Source of the DNA: Prochlorococcus sp. AG-363-O06
GTDB lineage: Bacteria; Cyanobacteriota; Cyanobacteriia; PCC-6307; Cyanobiaceae
Length of the DNA stretch: 64,000 nucleotides
NCBI GenBank assembly: GCA_003280085.1
Contig: QCFY01000006.1
Coordinates: 1-64,000 of the forward strand
Reading direction: 5' to 3'
The notes beneath the pieces are model-generated. The model worked only from the letters and a program-made list of their open reading frames with translations, did not search any database and was not told where the DNA came from. Shown here piece by piece: positions 1-9,888 of this stretch (the stretch's first letter is position 1; every line of letters begins with the position of its first letter). Made by a program: the position numbers and the translations under genes.

Positions 1-319
1 AAGATGGCATTTTAGAGTTTTCTTCAAGGGCCTTCAAATAGGTCTGCAAAGCTCTATCTTCTTCTCCATTACTCATATAAATGATGGCCATATTCTTTAA
101 GGTTTCACCTCTATCAATTGAATTCTCTTCTAGCTTGAGGCTCTCTTCATAATTTTCTAGCGCCTCGGAATAATTCCCGTCATTTTGAGCAGCCAAGCCA
201 TCTCGGTAATAGATATAGGCTTCTTTTTCTTTTGCTTCAATTGGCATCATCTTGACTATGACCTCAGCCATGGCTGTGAAGGCCTTATCAATGAAATTGT
301 CGGTTTCGCTTCTAGGCAC
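1..319 (-). CDS. ycf3: Photosystem I assembly protein Ycf3 (5' part, cut by window edge)
   Basis: Translating the minus strand from a GTG at 317-319 gives [14 protein letters not shown], the Ycf3 N-terminus, followed by tetratricopeptide-repeat helices (around residues 35-100, including the segment [12 protein letters not shown] and a second repeat ending in LKALEEN). Ycf3 is a thylakoid-peripheral TPR chaperone that helps assemble photosystem I subunits. The frame stays open to base 1, so about 106 residues are present and the C-terminal third lies outside the window. GTG is taken as start because the family sequence begins there. It is divergent from the metal ATPase gene, with about 150 nt between them. 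Confidence 0.93.
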   Translation of the reverse strand, partial: MPRSETDNFIDKAFTAMAEVIVKMMPIEAKEKEAYIYYRDGLAAQNDGNYSEALENYEESLKLEENSIDRGETLKNMAIIYMSNGEEDRALQTYLKALEENSKMPS

Positions 320-467
320 TGTTAACAAATAAAAGGATCTTGACAACCATCTTGCCTGGAATCTGGCCTAATACTAAAAATTTATGAATTGAAGTTTTCG
401 CTTATAAACAATTTCCTGCTCAAAAAAAGAGTTTGGACATTAGCTTATCTATATACCTGACTAACCC

Positions 468-2798
468 GTGAGCAACCAAAAACAGCCACCTCCTATCCAA
501 ACTGCCCTACTCAATGTAGAAGGGATGAAATGTGGTGGATGTGTAAAAACGGTTGAACAAATCCTGCTTGAACAGCCAAATATTGTGAACGCAAGTGTCA
601 ACCTTGTAGCACGCACAGCCTATTTAGATCTCAAGAGCACTAATTCAGAGCTAGCCCCTATCCTCAAAGCTCTTGCAGATAGAGGGTTCCCTTCTCAAAT
701 CAGATCCGCGAACCCTTTAACAAAGAAAAGTACAAAGGAACTAGAAGCATCAAAAAATTGGTTGATGCAATGGCAACAATTAATGATTGCATTGGTTTTA
801 TTACTGCTATCAGTACTTGGACACCTTTCTGATATTGGCACAATCAACTTGCCTGTATTAGGGGCTTTACCTTTTCATGCTGGCCTAGCAACTATCGCGC
901 TATTAGGCCCTGGCTTCCCAATACTTAGAGATGGGTTAAAAGCTGCAATTAATTTGCAGCCAAGCATGGATACTCTCGTTGGGCTGGGGGTTGGTAGCGC
1001 ATATATTTCTAGTCTTGTTGCCTTGATATGGCCTGGAGTTGGGTGGCCATGTTTTTTTAATGAGCCTGTAATGCTCCTTGGCTTTGTTCTGGTTGGGAGG
1101 TTCCTTGAAGAGCGTGCACGCTTCCGAACTGGACACGCCCTTCAGCAACTTGCAAAATTACAACCAGATACGGCAAGACTATTAATCAATGATGACGAAA
1201 TTAAAGAAGTAAGAGTTGGCGCCTTAAAAACTGGCGAGAAATTGCAATTACTAGCAGGTGACCGTATCCCAGTAGATGGTGTGGTGGTCAAAGGCTATTC
1301 AGCAGTAGACGTATCTAATCTAACGGGTGAATCACTGCCATTAGAAGCTTCTCCAGGTAGTGAATTGGCTGCTGGATGTCTTAACCTAGAGGCAACCATA
1401 GTGTTAGAAGTTAAGCGTATTGGAGCCGAAACATCATTAGCGCGAATTATTGGTTTAGTTGAAGAAGCTCAAGCCAGGAAGGCACCTATCCAAGGTCTTG
1501 CAGATCAAGTAGCAGGCATATTTTGTTATGGCGTTGTAGGTCTTGCACTAGCAACATTTCTATTCTGGTGGCAATTAGGAAGCAGGTTATGGCCACAGGT
1601 GCTGAATGCAGGCGGCCAAGGTTTGATACACGGTCATAGCCATGGGATACATGCATCACTTGGCGGTGGAGCAGAAACCTCATTGGGTCTTGCGATCCAA
1701 CTTTCCATTGCCGTATTAGTGGTTGCATGTCCATGCGCCTTGGGCTTGGCTACCCCAACCGTAATAACAGTCGCCTCAGGTAAAGCAGCAAGAAATGGTT
1801 GGCTATTTAGAGGAGGTGATGTCATAGAGCGAACGGCTTCTATAAATCAAATAATTTTGGATAAAACTGGAACTCTGACCATTGGTAGGCCACAAGTGTC
1901 CAGGCTGATTGGAACAAACGATTCACGTCAAATGTTGGAACTAGCCGCAAGCTTAGAAAAAACAAGTCGTCACCCTCTTGCTCATGCGATTCTTCAAGCA
2001 GCAGAAAATAAGAATATTGCAACCCTTAAGACAATTAGTTCGAAAACAATCCCAGGTGCAGGAATCATAGGAAAACTAGAAAATATTGAAGAAGTTATTC
2101 GAGCAGGCACACCAGAATGGCTCAGTTCTGAAGGTGTGGAATTTAAATCCGAGCTTAAATTAGAACTGCAACAAGCTTTTGAGTCTGGACAATCAATAGT
2201 TGCTGTAGCTAAAGGTAAAAAACTTCTTGGCTTGATCATGATTGATGATCAAGTCCGGGATGATGGTGCGCAGGCACTACATGGATTGCGCAACCTAGGC
2301 ATTAACCTTTTCATGCTCAGTGGTGACCGGAAAGAAACTGTTAATCGCTTAGGCAGACAGCTAGGGTTTAAGACCAATGAACTTGGATGGCAATTACTAC
2401 CAGAAGATAAACTCCTAAAACTAAGGCAATTAAAAGAAACAGGCTCTATCGCTATGGTGGGTGATGGAATAAATGATGCACCAGCACTAGCGGCAGCAGA
2501 CGTTGGTATTGCCATTGGAACAGGAACACAAATTGCACAAGAGACTTCAGATCTAGTTCTCCTCGGAGATCAACTTGAAGGGTTACCAAAAGCTTTCTTG
2601 CTAGCCCGCAATACCATGAGCAAAATTCGCCAGAATTTGTTCTGGGCTTTTGGATATAACCTGATTGCTTTGCCTATTGCAGCTGGCTTGTTATTACCTG
2701 GCTTTGGGATACTTCTTTCACCACCAATAGCTGCGCTTTTAATGGCTCTTAGCTCAATAACTGTTGTCCTCAACGCTTTATCTCTAAGGGCAGAATGA
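468..2798 (+). CDS. Heavy-metal (probably copper) P1B-type ATPase
   Basis: A 776-residue metal-translocating P-type ATPase starting with GTG. In order it has an N-terminal HMA domain with GMKCGGC (Cys22, Cys25), transmembrane helices, the TGES actuator motif, the CPC membrane metal site (Cys421-Pro-Cys423), the phosphorylated Asp465 in DKTGTLT, the HP pair 502-503 and GDGINDAP around 665-672. CPC plus a CxxC HMA domain is typical of Cu(I) pumps such as CtaA or PacS, which supply or detoxify copper for plastocyanin and cytochrome oxidase. Which of the two roles applies cannot be told. A His-rich stretch (388, 390, 392, 395) precedes the CPC helix. Its stop overlaps the tmk start in ATGA. Confidence 0.92.
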   Translation: MSNQKQPPPIQTALLNVEGMKCGGCVKTVEQILLEQPNIVNASVNLVARTAYLDLKSTNSELAPILKALADRGFPSQIRSANPLTKKSTKELEASKNWLMQWQQLMIALVLLLLSVLGHLSDIGTINLPVLGALPFHAGLATIALLGPGFPILRDGLKAAINLQPSMDTLVGLGVGSAYISSLVALIWPGVGWPCFFNEPVMLLGFVLVGRFLEERARFRTGHALQQLAKLQPDTARLLINDDEIKEVRVGALKTGEKLQLLAGDRIPVDGVVVKGYSAVDVSNLTGESLPLEASPGSELAAGCLNLEATIVLEVKRIGAETSLARIIGLVEEAQARKAPIQGLADQVAGIFCYGVVGLALATFLFWWQLGSRLWPQVLNAGGQGLIHGHSHGIHASLGGGAETSLGLAIQLSIAVLVVACPCALGLATPTVITVASGKAARNGWLFRGGDVIERTASINQIILDKTGTLTIGRPQVSRLIGTNDSRQMLELAASLEKTSRHPLAHAILQAAENKNIATLKTISSKTIPGAGIIGKLENIEEVIRAGTPEWLSSEGVEFKSELKLELQQAFESGQSIVAVAKGKKLLGLIMIDDQVRDDGAQALHGLRNLGINLFMLSGDRKETVNRLGRQLGFKTNELGWQLLPEDKLLKLRQLKETGSIAMVGDGINDAPALAAADVGIAIGTGTQIAQETSDLVLLGDQLEGLPKAFLLARNTMSKIRQNLFWAFGYNLIALPIAAGLLLPGFGILLSPPIAALLMALSSITVVLNALSLRAE

Positions 2799-3433
2799 AA
2801 GGACGCTTCCTGGTCCTAGAAGGAATTGATGGGTGTGGGAAAAGCTCGCAAATCCAATTTTTATATAAATGGTTACCTACAAGTGGATTACTTTCTGAAA
2901 ATGCAAAGTTAATTGTGACCAGGGAGCCTGGGGGTACTTCTTTGGGGGCCTCTTTAAGAGAATTACTTTTGCGTCCACCTAATGACATCTCGCCAGAACC
3001 ATTAGCAGAATTACTTCTTTATGCAGCAGACCGCGCTCAACATGTATCTCAAGTAATCCAACCAGCATTAGATCAAGGTCACTGGGTGATTAGCGATAGA
3101 TTTAGTGGTTCCACACTTGCATATCAAGGCTATGGAAGAAATCTAAATTTGGATATCATTAGACAACTTGAATCCATTGCCACAGAAGGGCTAATACCTG
3201 ATACCACGCTTTGGCTAGATCTTTCAGTAAAAACCAGTCTTTCTAGAAGAGAAGAAATTGCAAATGATCGAATTGAAGCAGAAGGTGAAGTATTTTTAGC
3301 CAAAGTCGCCGAAGGGTTTTCATTACTATCAAAGCAACGAAATTGGGTGAGAATTGATGCCAATCAGATACTTACCAAGGTAAGTCACGATATTGAGAAT
3401 GAGTTAATCAAGAATTTTGGAACACACAATTAA
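2795..3433 (+). CDS. tmk: Thymidylate kinase
   Basis: A 212-residue dTMP kinase that phosphorylates dTMP to dTDP for DNA synthesis in the cytoplasm. The P-loop GIDGCGKSS is at residues 10-18, EPGG at 44-47, the DR motif at 101-102 and the substrate-binding stretch TLAYQGYGR follows. The length is normal for the family. The ATG overlaps the stop of the metal ATPase by 4 nt (ATGA), indicating translational coupling, and holB follows directly, so ATPase-tmk-holB probably form one transcript. A tmk-holB pair is common in bacteria; the ATPase in front is not functionally related in any obvious way. Confidence 0.96.
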   Translation: MKGRFLVLEGIDGCGKSSQIQFLYKWLPTSGLLSENAKLIVTREPGGTSLGASLRELLLRPPNDISPEPLAELLLYAADRAQHVSQVIQPALDQGHWVISDRFSGSTLAYQGYGRNLNLDIIRQLESIATEGLIPDTTLWLDLSVKTSLSRREEIANDRIEAEGEVFLAKVAEGFSLLSKQRNWVRIDANQILTKVSHDIENELIKNFGTHN

Positions 3434-3437
3434 TGAA

Positions 3438-4430
3438 ATGAAAAAGTTAGAAGTTTTACAAAAGATATTCAAACAAGTTGAGGGACAGAAGCTCCCAATT
3501 GAAATATTAACTTCTGCTATCTTGAATCAGAAAATTGCTCCTGGATACCTATTTTTAGGCCCTCATGGAGTAGGCAGAAAACTTACCGCAAAGTGTTTCA
3601 TCGAAGGAATTCTAACTTTTCATTCTTCAGGTAAGAATATTAGTAAAAAAATAGAAGCCCTTAATCATCCAGATCTAATTTGGATTGAGCCAACTTATAC
3701 AAATGCAGGAAACTTAATCAATAAGTCCCTAGCCGAAAAAGAAAATATCAATCCGAAAGCTCCTGCCAAAATTAGGCTAGAGCAAATTAGGGATGTGACT
3801 AAATTCCTAAATAAGAAGCCTATTGAATCTGAGTTGAGTCTAGTTGTGATTGAATCGGCGGAAACAATGACTGAAGCATCTGCGAATGCACTACTAAAAA
3901 CTCTTGAAGAGCCACTAAATGGAGTCTTAATTCTAATTGCAGAAAGACCAGAACAATTACTCCCTACGATTTGCTCCCGATGTCAAGCAATTCCTTTCCT
4001 GCAATTAAATTCAGAAGCCTTCAATAAAGTCTTTGCAATGAAAAATGATTCAGAGGGAATAAATTTAGATATAAACAATGGCATGAAAGAAATAGAGCTA
4101 ACTAATCTTGCAGGAGGATCTCCAGGTGCCTTTATTGAACACCTAAAATACTGGCAAAAAATACCTCAAGAAATAATTATTCAACTTAAGGATTTATCTT
4201 CTCATGATTCGATTGCAATTCTATCTTTAGCAAAAAGCATAACTGAAGAGTTGGATATTGATAGTCAAATATGGCTAATTAATTGGTTTCAACAAAACAT
4301 CTGGATAACTAAAAAACATATAATGACGCTAGGCAGACTTGAAAAGCTTCGATCACAAATACTTACTTTTGTTCAACCCAGACTGGCTTGGGAAATAGCT
4401 TTAATAGAAATAAAGCAACTCAGTGCTTAA
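3438..4430 (+). CDS. holB: DNA polymerase III delta' subunit
   Basis: About 330 residues of a clamp-loader AAA+ protein. Visible features are a degenerate P-loop region ([10 protein letters not shown]), LLKTLEEP (the sensor/Walker B neighbourhood of delta' and DnaX proteins) and the SRC motif in ICSRCQ, which supplies the arginine finger. Delta' is the non-hydrolysing subunit of the clamp loader that places the beta clamp on DNA. I chose the ATG at 3438, 5 nt after the tmk stop. An in-frame TTG at 3417 would add seven residues and overlap tmk. The 3' end overlaps the convergent rpaA end by 4 nt. Confidence 0.9.
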   Translation: MKKLEVLQKIFKQVEGQKLPIEILTSAILNQKIAPGYLFLGPHGVGRKLTAKCFIEGILTFHSSGKNISKKIEALNHPDLIWIEPTYTNAGNLINKSLAEKENINPKAPAKIRLEQIRDVTKFLNKKPIESELSLVVIESAETMTEASANALLKTLEEPLNGVLILIAERPEQLLPTICSRCQAIPFLQLNSEAFNKVFAMKNDSEGINLDINNGMKEIELTNLAGGSPGAFIEHLKYWQKIPQEIIIQLKDLSSHDSIAILSLAKSITEELDIDSQIWLINWFQQNIWITKKHIMTLGRLEKLRSQILTFVQPRLAWEIALIEIKQLSA

Positions 4431-5227
4431 GCAGTTTCGCGTTCTACTTCGCTATCAATTGACTCTCTTTCTGTTCTAACCTTAGAAAGAAGGTCTTTCA
4501 AATCCTTAATCTGGCCTCCTGTAGGCAACTCCAAGCAATAACCTGCGCCATAAACTGTCTTAATAAACCTTGGCTTCCTTGGATCTGGTTCTAATTTCGT
4601 TCTTAGGTGGCGAACATGAACTCTGATCGTCTCAATATCATCATCAGGCTCATAGCCCCAAACTTCTTTAAGTATCAATGAAGGTGCAACAGTTTGCCCA
4701 TGCCTTTGAAGCAAACAATGGAGCAACTCAAACTCTAAATGCGTCAAACGAACAGGCCTATCAAACCAAATAGCCTCAAACCTCTCGGGCACCAAAGTCA
4801 AAGGTCCATAGCTCAGGATTTCTTGGTGGCTACCACTACTTCCTAATGGCGCCCTATCAGTCCTTCGAAGAAGTGCTTTGACCCTGACATGCAGTTCCTC
4901 AAGATCAAAAGGCTTGGTCAAGTAATCGTCTGCGCCCGAATTGAATCCGCTTACCTTGTCTTTAGTTCCACCCAAAGCAGTAAGCATGAGGATAGGGATC
5001 CCTGCGGTTCTTTCATCTCTCCTTAGACGTTGGCAAAGAGTTAAACCATCAACATTAGGAAGCATCAAATCTAAAACAATTAGATCTGGAGAAAATTGAA
5101 GCGCTAGGGCTTGTCCCTTAATGCCATCATCGGCCCGCTGAACATCAAAACCACTATGCTCCAAATGGCCTCCAACCAGGTCACGCATGTCCTGGTCATC
5201 TTCGATCAGCAAAATGCAAGGCTTCAT
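4427..5227 (-). CDS. rpaA: Two-component response regulator RpaA (OmpR family)
   Basis: A 266-residue OmpR/PhoB-type regulator. The receiver domain (1-120) has the acidic pair D10/D11, phospho-acceptor D53 in VLDLMLP and the Lys of TKPF. A winged-helix DNA-binding domain follows (about 150-240), containing [19 protein letters not shown] and ending in the wing GAGYCLELP. The segment with [10 protein letters not shown] and the whole DNA-binding domain match RpaA rather than RpaB/Ycf27, judging from recalled family sequences. RpaA is the clock-output regulator, phosphorylated by SasA, that controls circadian transcription. The last 30 or so residues are a charged tail. It is convergent with holB. 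Confidence 0.9.
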   Translation of the reverse strand: MKPCILLIEDDQDMRDLVGGHLEHSGFDVQRADDGIKGQALALQFSPDLIVLDLMLPNVDGLTLCQRLRRDERTAGIPILMLTALGGTKDKVSGFNSGADDYLTKPFDLEELHVRVKALLRRTDRAPLGSSGSHQEILSYGPLTLVPERFEAIWFDRPVRLTHLEFELLHCLLQRHGQTVAPSLILKEVWGYEPDDDIETIRVHVRHLRTKLEPDPRKPRFIKTVYGAGYCLELPTGGQIKDLKDLLSKVRTERESIDSEVERETA

Positions 5228-5466
5228 TAGATCGGAGTCCCGGAGAAATGTGTAACCAGAGAAGACCAGTTACATGAAATTTTCATGGATTCTCTCAAGA
5301 TTTCTGTTGCAATGCAGAACTAGATGTATTTAGGTAGCAATTCCCCTTTCTCCCCAGAAATCAGTGCTGATAATGGATTTGGCCAAAAATTAGAAGAATA
5401 ACACTCAACTCTCTTTATAAATTCTTCCGATTTAGACCCCACTCAGATACCTTTTCATCCAGAAAT

Positions 5467-5506
5467 CAATAAAAAACCACAGCCTACAAATTGAAGCTGT
5501 GGTTTT
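5467..5506 (-). terminator. Rho-independent terminator after tRNA-Asn
   Basis: An 11-bp inverted repeat (aaaaccacagc at 5473-5483 and gctgtggtttt at 5496-5506) lies just 3' of the tRNA on the minus strand. Read on that strand, the stem is followed by a run of T, as expected for an intrinsic terminator. It also stands between the tRNA and the rpaA upstream region. Confidence 0.8.
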
Positions 5507-5513
5507 GTTAAAG

Positions 5514-5585
5514 CTCCCCGGGCGGGATTCGAACCTGCGACCAATCGATTAACAGTCGACCGCTCTACCGCTGAGCTACCGAGGA
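5514..5585 (-). tRNA. trnN-GUU: tRNA-Asn (anticodon GTT)
   Basis: The minus strand folds as a 72-nt tRNA. The acceptor stem TCCTCGG pairs with CCGGGGA (one T-G wobble) with G as discriminator. A D-arm with GCTCAGCGGTAGAGC, anticodon loop CTGTTAA (anticodon GTT, Asn) and a T-arm with GGTTCGAATCC are all present. CCA is not encoded. It lies about 30 nt from the downstream end of the ABC ATPase gene, which is on the same strand. Confidence 0.95.
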
Positions 5586-5614
5586 TTGCACCCGATAGAA
5601 CCTACCCCTCACCC

Positions 5615-6334
5615 CTACCAACCGGCAAGTGGCTTTATGCGCTTTCTTAGCAGTTGGCTAGATTCCCATTGACCGACTCGACCCTCTTCCATGATTGCAG
5701 CCCCATCTGCAAAGGCAAGTTCCTCCAACCGATGAGTAATCCATAATGCACTAATTGGCTTCTGAGAACGTTGGCAAAGAGTCTTTACGGTGTCTAAAAC
5801 TATTTTCTGACTATCAGGATCAAGTAATGCAGTTGGCTCATCTAAAAGCAACAAATTCGCCTCACTAGCCAATGCTCCGGCAAGGGCAAGTCGTTGTTTC
5901 TGCCCACCACTAAGAGTATGAATTGGACGGGATTCCATCTGAGGCAAGCCAACTTGATTAAGAACAGAGCGGATTTTTTTACGTTTGCTTTGAAGTGGAA
6001 GGTTTTGAGGAATACTCATCATCACATCACTACTACAACTTGGTAAAAGCAATTGATGATCGGGGTTTTGAAACATCAAAGCAGGTTTAAAAGTACAGTA
6101 AATAGAGCCTGAATCCAACTCCAACATTCCACTAATAATTCTAAACAATGTACTTTTACCACTCCCATTACTACCAACCAACATCCAAATTCCAGGCCCA
6201 GGAATTGAAAAGCTGCATTGATCCAATGCCTTGATTCCTGAAGGCCAAGAAAAAGAAGCATTTTGCAAAATCAAACGAGGAGATGCCTCGTTTGATTGAT
6301 CAAGCAAGGTGTCTTCACCAAAGTTGCTAAGCAT
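5615..6334 (-). CDS. ABC transporter ATPase, CbiO/EcfA-like
   Basis: A 239-residue ABC ATPase with Walker [10 protein letters not shown] (residues 54-62), a Q-loop in [10 protein letters not shown], signature [15 protein letters not shown], Walker B LLLLDEP and the H-loop in WITHRLEEL. The QNPDHQ form of the Q-loop is characteristic of the cobalt/energy-coupling-factor ATPases (CbiO, EcfA), which power vitamin or metal uptake. No membrane partner is adjacent, so the substrate is unknown. The ATG at 6334 overlaps the stop of the upstream UPF0367 gene by 8 nt. Upstream in-frame ATGs would overlap it more and lack family support. Confidence 0.85.
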   Translation of the reverse strand: MLSNFGEDTLLDQSNEASPRLILQNASFSWPSGIKALDQCSFSIPGPGIWMLVGSNGSGKSTLFRIISGMLELDSGSIYCTFKPALMFQNPDHQLLLPSCSSDVMMSIPQNLPLQSKRKKIRSVLNQVGLPQMESRPIHTLSGGQKQRLALAGALASEANLLLLDEPTALLDPDSQKIVLDTVKTLCQRSQKPISALWITHRLEELAFADGAAIMEEGRVGQWESSQLLRKRIKPLAGW

Positions 6335-6590
6335 CAAAAGAAAATCCTGGACGCTTACTGCCTCCCATAGCAGCATTCTGCTCATACATTTGCACAGCCA
6401 ATATTTCTTCTACAAGCAGAGTCACTTTTTTCTCATCTACTTTTTCACAGCACAATTCAAGCAAGCGAGGGTTTCCCTTCTCCATAGACCTAACTACCTT
6501 CTGATACAAATCCCTGGCAGATCGAAGTTCTTTTCTCTGAACAGTTAAAGGGAAAGGGCTGAACTTTAAAGCCAACTCAATTACGTACAC
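6327..6590 (-). CDS. UPF0367 family conserved protein
   Basis: An 87-residue protein starting with GTG (MYVIELALK) and ending [10 protein letters not shown]. The pattern xVIEL, LSVQRK-like [10 protein letters not shown], LLELxCEK and the GGSKRPGF tail matches the cyanobacterial UPF0367 family as I recall it. Its function is unknown. It has no transmembrane segment and looks like a small mixed alpha/beta soluble protein. Its end overlaps the ABC ATPase start by 8 nt, so the two are probably cotranscribed and coupled. Confidence 0.82.
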   Translation of the reverse strand: MYVIELALKFSPFPLTVQRKELRSARDLYQKVVRSMEKGNPRLLELCCEKVDEKKVTLLVEEILAVQMYEQNAAMGGSKRPGFSFDA

Positions 6591-6682
6591 GTGAAATGAT
6601 CAATGCCCACTCATTCTTGCTGAACAGACAGCAAAAAGATTGTTTTGTAAGGGTGAAAACAAATAAGCTTAATCGAAAGTCT

Positions 6683-8320
6683 CTACCTGAGCGACTTGCC
6701 TGATTTACTGCGAATCAAATAGGTTTCATCAATCAGATTTCTATATTCATCTAAAATTTTGCTGTCCAAAGTTCCATTCAACTTTAATATGATCACACCA
6801 TCCCTTACAAACTGAGGCTTATAAGAAGCCTCTAGATCTTCCAAAGTTAATAAAACCTCTTTTAAGTCACGCCATTCTTTATCAAATACATGAGCATATC
6901 TTCTATGCTCATCAAGATCAATTCCTATCCATTCGACTGATCTAGCTAACTGTGAACGATCTAAATAGCTAGTGTGATAAGGGAAACGAATAATCACCTC
7001 CCTTGAAGCCAAATGAGGAACAAGAGATGAGCTAGCTGAAACGGAAGAATGACTTGGAATCATTCTCAAACCTTGCCTTGCAATATTTCCATGCTCTAAT
7101 TGCATCCATGGCTGTCTATATACCCATGGATTAATACTATAAGGTATTGCCCAAGATAAAGTCCTATTAGGATTACTTGTAATAGTAAATATCAATGAAA
7201 GAATGATACATCCTTTCCATAAATTCCTAAAAGTCCTTAAAGCAAATATTTGCTTATTTAATTGCCACCAATAAATTGCGCCTGAGAATAAACCTGGAAC
7301 GACGAGATAAGTATAGCGCCAATTAATTGCCAAAGGATTTCCCTGAGCCAGCAATAAGCCAAGCAATGGCAAACCCATTAGAAGCCAACTATCTATAGAT
7401 ATAAATGGAATAAATACCAGAGGTAAACCTTGTCCTGCAAAGTAACGAATAGTTCGTCCTAGAGGGCTAAATAGCTCCCGAAAAAGTATTAATGGCTGCC
7501 TGAGAATTGAGAGAAGTACTTGCCAAGAACTTGCTTGACTTTTGCCTTCCAAATATTGACCAAAATTCTCTATCATAAACCTCTTTGAGTTATCATCACT
7601 AAATAAAGGCATTATTAAATTAGTGACAATCAACACATAAGAGGCGCCATAAACCAGAAAGAATAAAGCTATTATCGAATTACCCTTGGAGCGTAATAAA
7701 AGCCAAACAGCTATTCCAACTAGGAGAACACCAGTATCTTCTCTAATCATTGGCATGAGCAACCCTGAAAGGAAGACAAGCCATTTAATACGTTTTTCAA
7801 GTCCATATATTAAACCAAAGAAACAAAGCGGAAGTTGGCAGAGGTCTGTAAAATTACCAAGGCAAGGTCCAATTACTGCATTGGCAAGATAAAAAGAATA
7901 GGTAATCATCCTAGATATCCTTATCTCGAGCTTCAGTCTTGCTAGTTTATAAAGTAGAAGTCCAGATAACGAGATTAATAAAACTTGAATAAATGGCAAA
8001 GCCCATTTATTCATAATCGCAACTAGAGGAATCCAAATAACAAGAATAGGAGTAAAGTGCTGCCCGAATCTGTAATAACCAAGGGAGGGCAACTCTCCAC
8101 TATGAACAACATTAGTCGATAGCTGTGAAGAAAGTGTGCTCTCAAATGCATGACCTCTTAGCCCATTCCAAAGTATTTGCAAGAAAATCCCTTGATCCAT
8201 TGATGCACTAAGGCTTTGCATCCTCCAAATCTGTAATAGGAAACAAATAATAAAAAAAATTAACCCAGTTAAAAAAATCTTTTTATCAGCTAAATACCAA
8301 AATCTAAGAATCCTATTCAT
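6683..8320 (-). CDS. DUF2079 polytopic membrane protein (paralogue 1)
   Basis: A 545-residue protein with about ten hydrophobic helices and a soluble C-terminal domain of roughly 150 residues. The first loop holds the DUF2079 signature: MDQGIFLQ (Asp42), a following WN, then FEST (60-62) and FGQHFTP (His88). The acidic residue in the first extracytoplasmic loop recalls GT-C glycosyltransferases, but DUF2079 has no proven activity that I know of. It is closely similar to the 546-residue gene two positions upstream and more distantly to the gene between them. All are on the minus strand. The substrate is unknown; a role in glycan or lipid-linked sugar transfer is inference. Confidence 0.85.
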   Translation of the reverse strand: MNRILRFWYLADKKIFLTGLIFFIICFLLQIWRMQSLSASMDQGIFLQILWNGLRGHAFESTLSSQLSTNVVHSGELPSLGYYRFGQHFTPILVIWIPLVAIMNKWALPFIQVLLISLSGLLLYKLARLKLEIRISRMITYSFYLANAVIGPCLGNFTDLCQLPLCFFGLIYGLEKRIKWLVFLSGLLMPMIREDTGVLLVGIAVWLLLRSKGNSIIALFFLVYGASYVLIVTNLIMPLFSDDNSKRFMIENFGQYLEGKSQASSWQVLLSILRQPLILFRELFSPLGRTIRYFAGQGLPLVFIPFISIDSWLLMGLPLLGLLLAQGNPLAINWRYTYLVVPGLFSGAIYWWQLNKQIFALRTFRNLWKGCIILSLIFTITSNPNRTLSWAIPYSINPWVYRQPWMQLEHGNIARQGLRMIPSHSSVSASSSLVPHLASREVIIRFPYHTSYLDRSQLARSVEWIGIDLDEHRRYAHVFDKEWRDLKEVLLTLEDLEASYKPQFVRDGVIILKLNGTLDSKILDEYRNLIDETYLIRSKSGKSLR

Positions 8321-8360
8321 TGCATTAAACCAACCAACTATTTAAAAACATAATAGTAAT

Positions 8361-9761
8361 TCAATTTGAGAGATTAGGTTTTTTACAGAGACTTAATCCG
8401 TTAGCCCAATTCGTACAAGTCCAATTTGCCTTGCGGGCCTTGTCAAGTAATCTTTGCTGAATTTGTTGAGTAGAGCCCCACCCAGGATCCTCTGGTTTCA
8501 GTAGTAAAGCATCGAAGCGATTTAGAGAAGCTTCTGGTTCATTTCCCGTAGGAAAACTAACTTCCAACCTCTGACTTAAATGAGGAACCAAATAACTTGT
8601 AGTAAGCAATCTAGAGTTTTGATTGATAGATATAATTGCCTCACGAAAAGATGGGATTGAATCAACTCTCTCCAAGTAGGGGCCAGTAAAAAACCATGGC
8701 TTTGCTAAAGCCGCCCAACAAACGGCACTCCAAGCCAAGCTTCGCCAAGGGAAGCTTGGTCGCGGGACAATCGCCAAAGCATCTGTCACAGCAACTACTG
8801 CTATTACTGCCAAAGGAAGGCTGTAATGATGAATTAGAGTTCTCTGTGGTGCCTCTTCGGATAGCAAGTTAACAACGATAAGTGGTAAGCCTGCGCACAA
8901 TGTAGGCAATGAATGCCTGCTCAAAAAAGGAATTACCGAGATAGAGATAAGAAGCAAATAGATAATGCCACCAAACCAATCCACACCATTTATCAACAAC
9001 CAGGGCTTGCTAATTAGACTCCATAAAACTTCCTCAAAATTATTACCTAAATAAGCAAAAAGAGTTGATACAGCCTTCGGACCTTGATTACTCCCAGTCA
9101 GCATTGGATACAGCCATTTATTTAGCAAAGCCAACCAACTCAAAGCAAACCCAATTGCAGCAAATGCCCAAACCCATTTCTTACGAATCAAATGCTCAAT
9201 GCCTAATCCAAAAACTACTAAAACCAGTCCATCACGACAGCCAAGCATCAATACCAACAACAAAAACCAGACAAGTGGCTTACCAGCTCTAGAAGCCCAG
9301 AAAGAGCAGGCCAAGGCGGGCATAGCCCAAACTTCAGGATGGAAATCAAATAAATTTGCATTAAAAACTACTGGCTGTAACCACCACAGACCACATACCA
9401 ACCAACATTGTTTTCTCGATAAATTTGCTTGCCTTCCTACTGCCCAAATGGGAATCGCTGTAAAGCTAAGTGCTGCTGCTTGGCTAAAAAAGAGCCATTG
9501 AATATTTACATGTAATTTGTAAGCAAAGCCAGCTATATAAAGAAGCCATGCTCCATGATCTGCTAGGACATGAACTCCCTCCATCGAGGAGAATGGAGGC
9601 AGCCCCCTGCTAACTAACCAAAGCCATTGGTCAAAAAGGCCAAGGTCATATGCATTACTTTGGAAAAGACTATGACGCAGTGCAGCGCATAGCCAAAAGA
9701 AAAGAAGAATAGCCCCGCATGTACAACCAAATCTGTTGTTTAAAGTTCTTCGAATTTCCAA
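8361..9761 (-). CDS. DUF2079 polytopic membrane protein (divergent paralogue 2)
   Basis: A 466-residue membrane protein with about ten hydrophobic segments. The N-terminal loop has AYDLGLFDQWLW (Asp39) and later VLADHGAW (His69), which align in spirit with the DQG and QHF motifs of its neighbours, so I place it in DUF2079. It differs from them: the spacer between motifs is shorter and the FEST motif is replaced by PFSS. The C-terminal part is soluble, with several Trp and Cys. It probably shares a transcript with the flanking paralogues, with a 40 nt gap to the next gene. Its function is unknown and a GT-C-like transferase is possible. Confidence 0.8.
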   Translation of the reverse strand: MEIRRTLNNRFGCTCGAILLFFWLCAALRHSLFQSNAYDLGLFDQWLWLVSRGLPPFSSMEGVHVLADHGAWLLYIAGFAYKLHVNIQWLFFSQAAALSFTAIPIWAVGRQANLSRKQCWLVCGLWWLQPVVFNANLFDFHPEVWAMPALACSFWASRAGKPLVWFLLLVLMLGCRDGLVLVVFGLGIEHLIRKKWVWAFAAIGFALSWLALLNKWLYPMLTGSNQGPKAVSTLFAYLGNNFEEVLWSLISKPWLLINGVDWFGGIIYLLLISISVIPFLSRHSLPTLCAGLPLIVVNLLSEEAPQRTLIHHYSLPLAVIAVVAVTDALAIVPRPSFPWRSLAWSAVCWAALAKPWFFTGPYLERVDSIPSFREAIISINQNSRLLTTSYLVPHLSQRLEVSFPTGNEPEASLNRFDALLLKPEDPGWGSTQQIQQRLLDKARKANWTCTNWANGLSLCKKPNLSN

Positions 9762-9888
9762 GAGTTAACAATCTGTATATTCTGAGCTTGTCACATCAAT
9801 CAGGCTTGAAAGAGGAAAAAACTAAAACTGACAAGATTAATCAATAAATGAATGGCAGTTAAATATTTAATCTGCTGAAAAAAATGTT

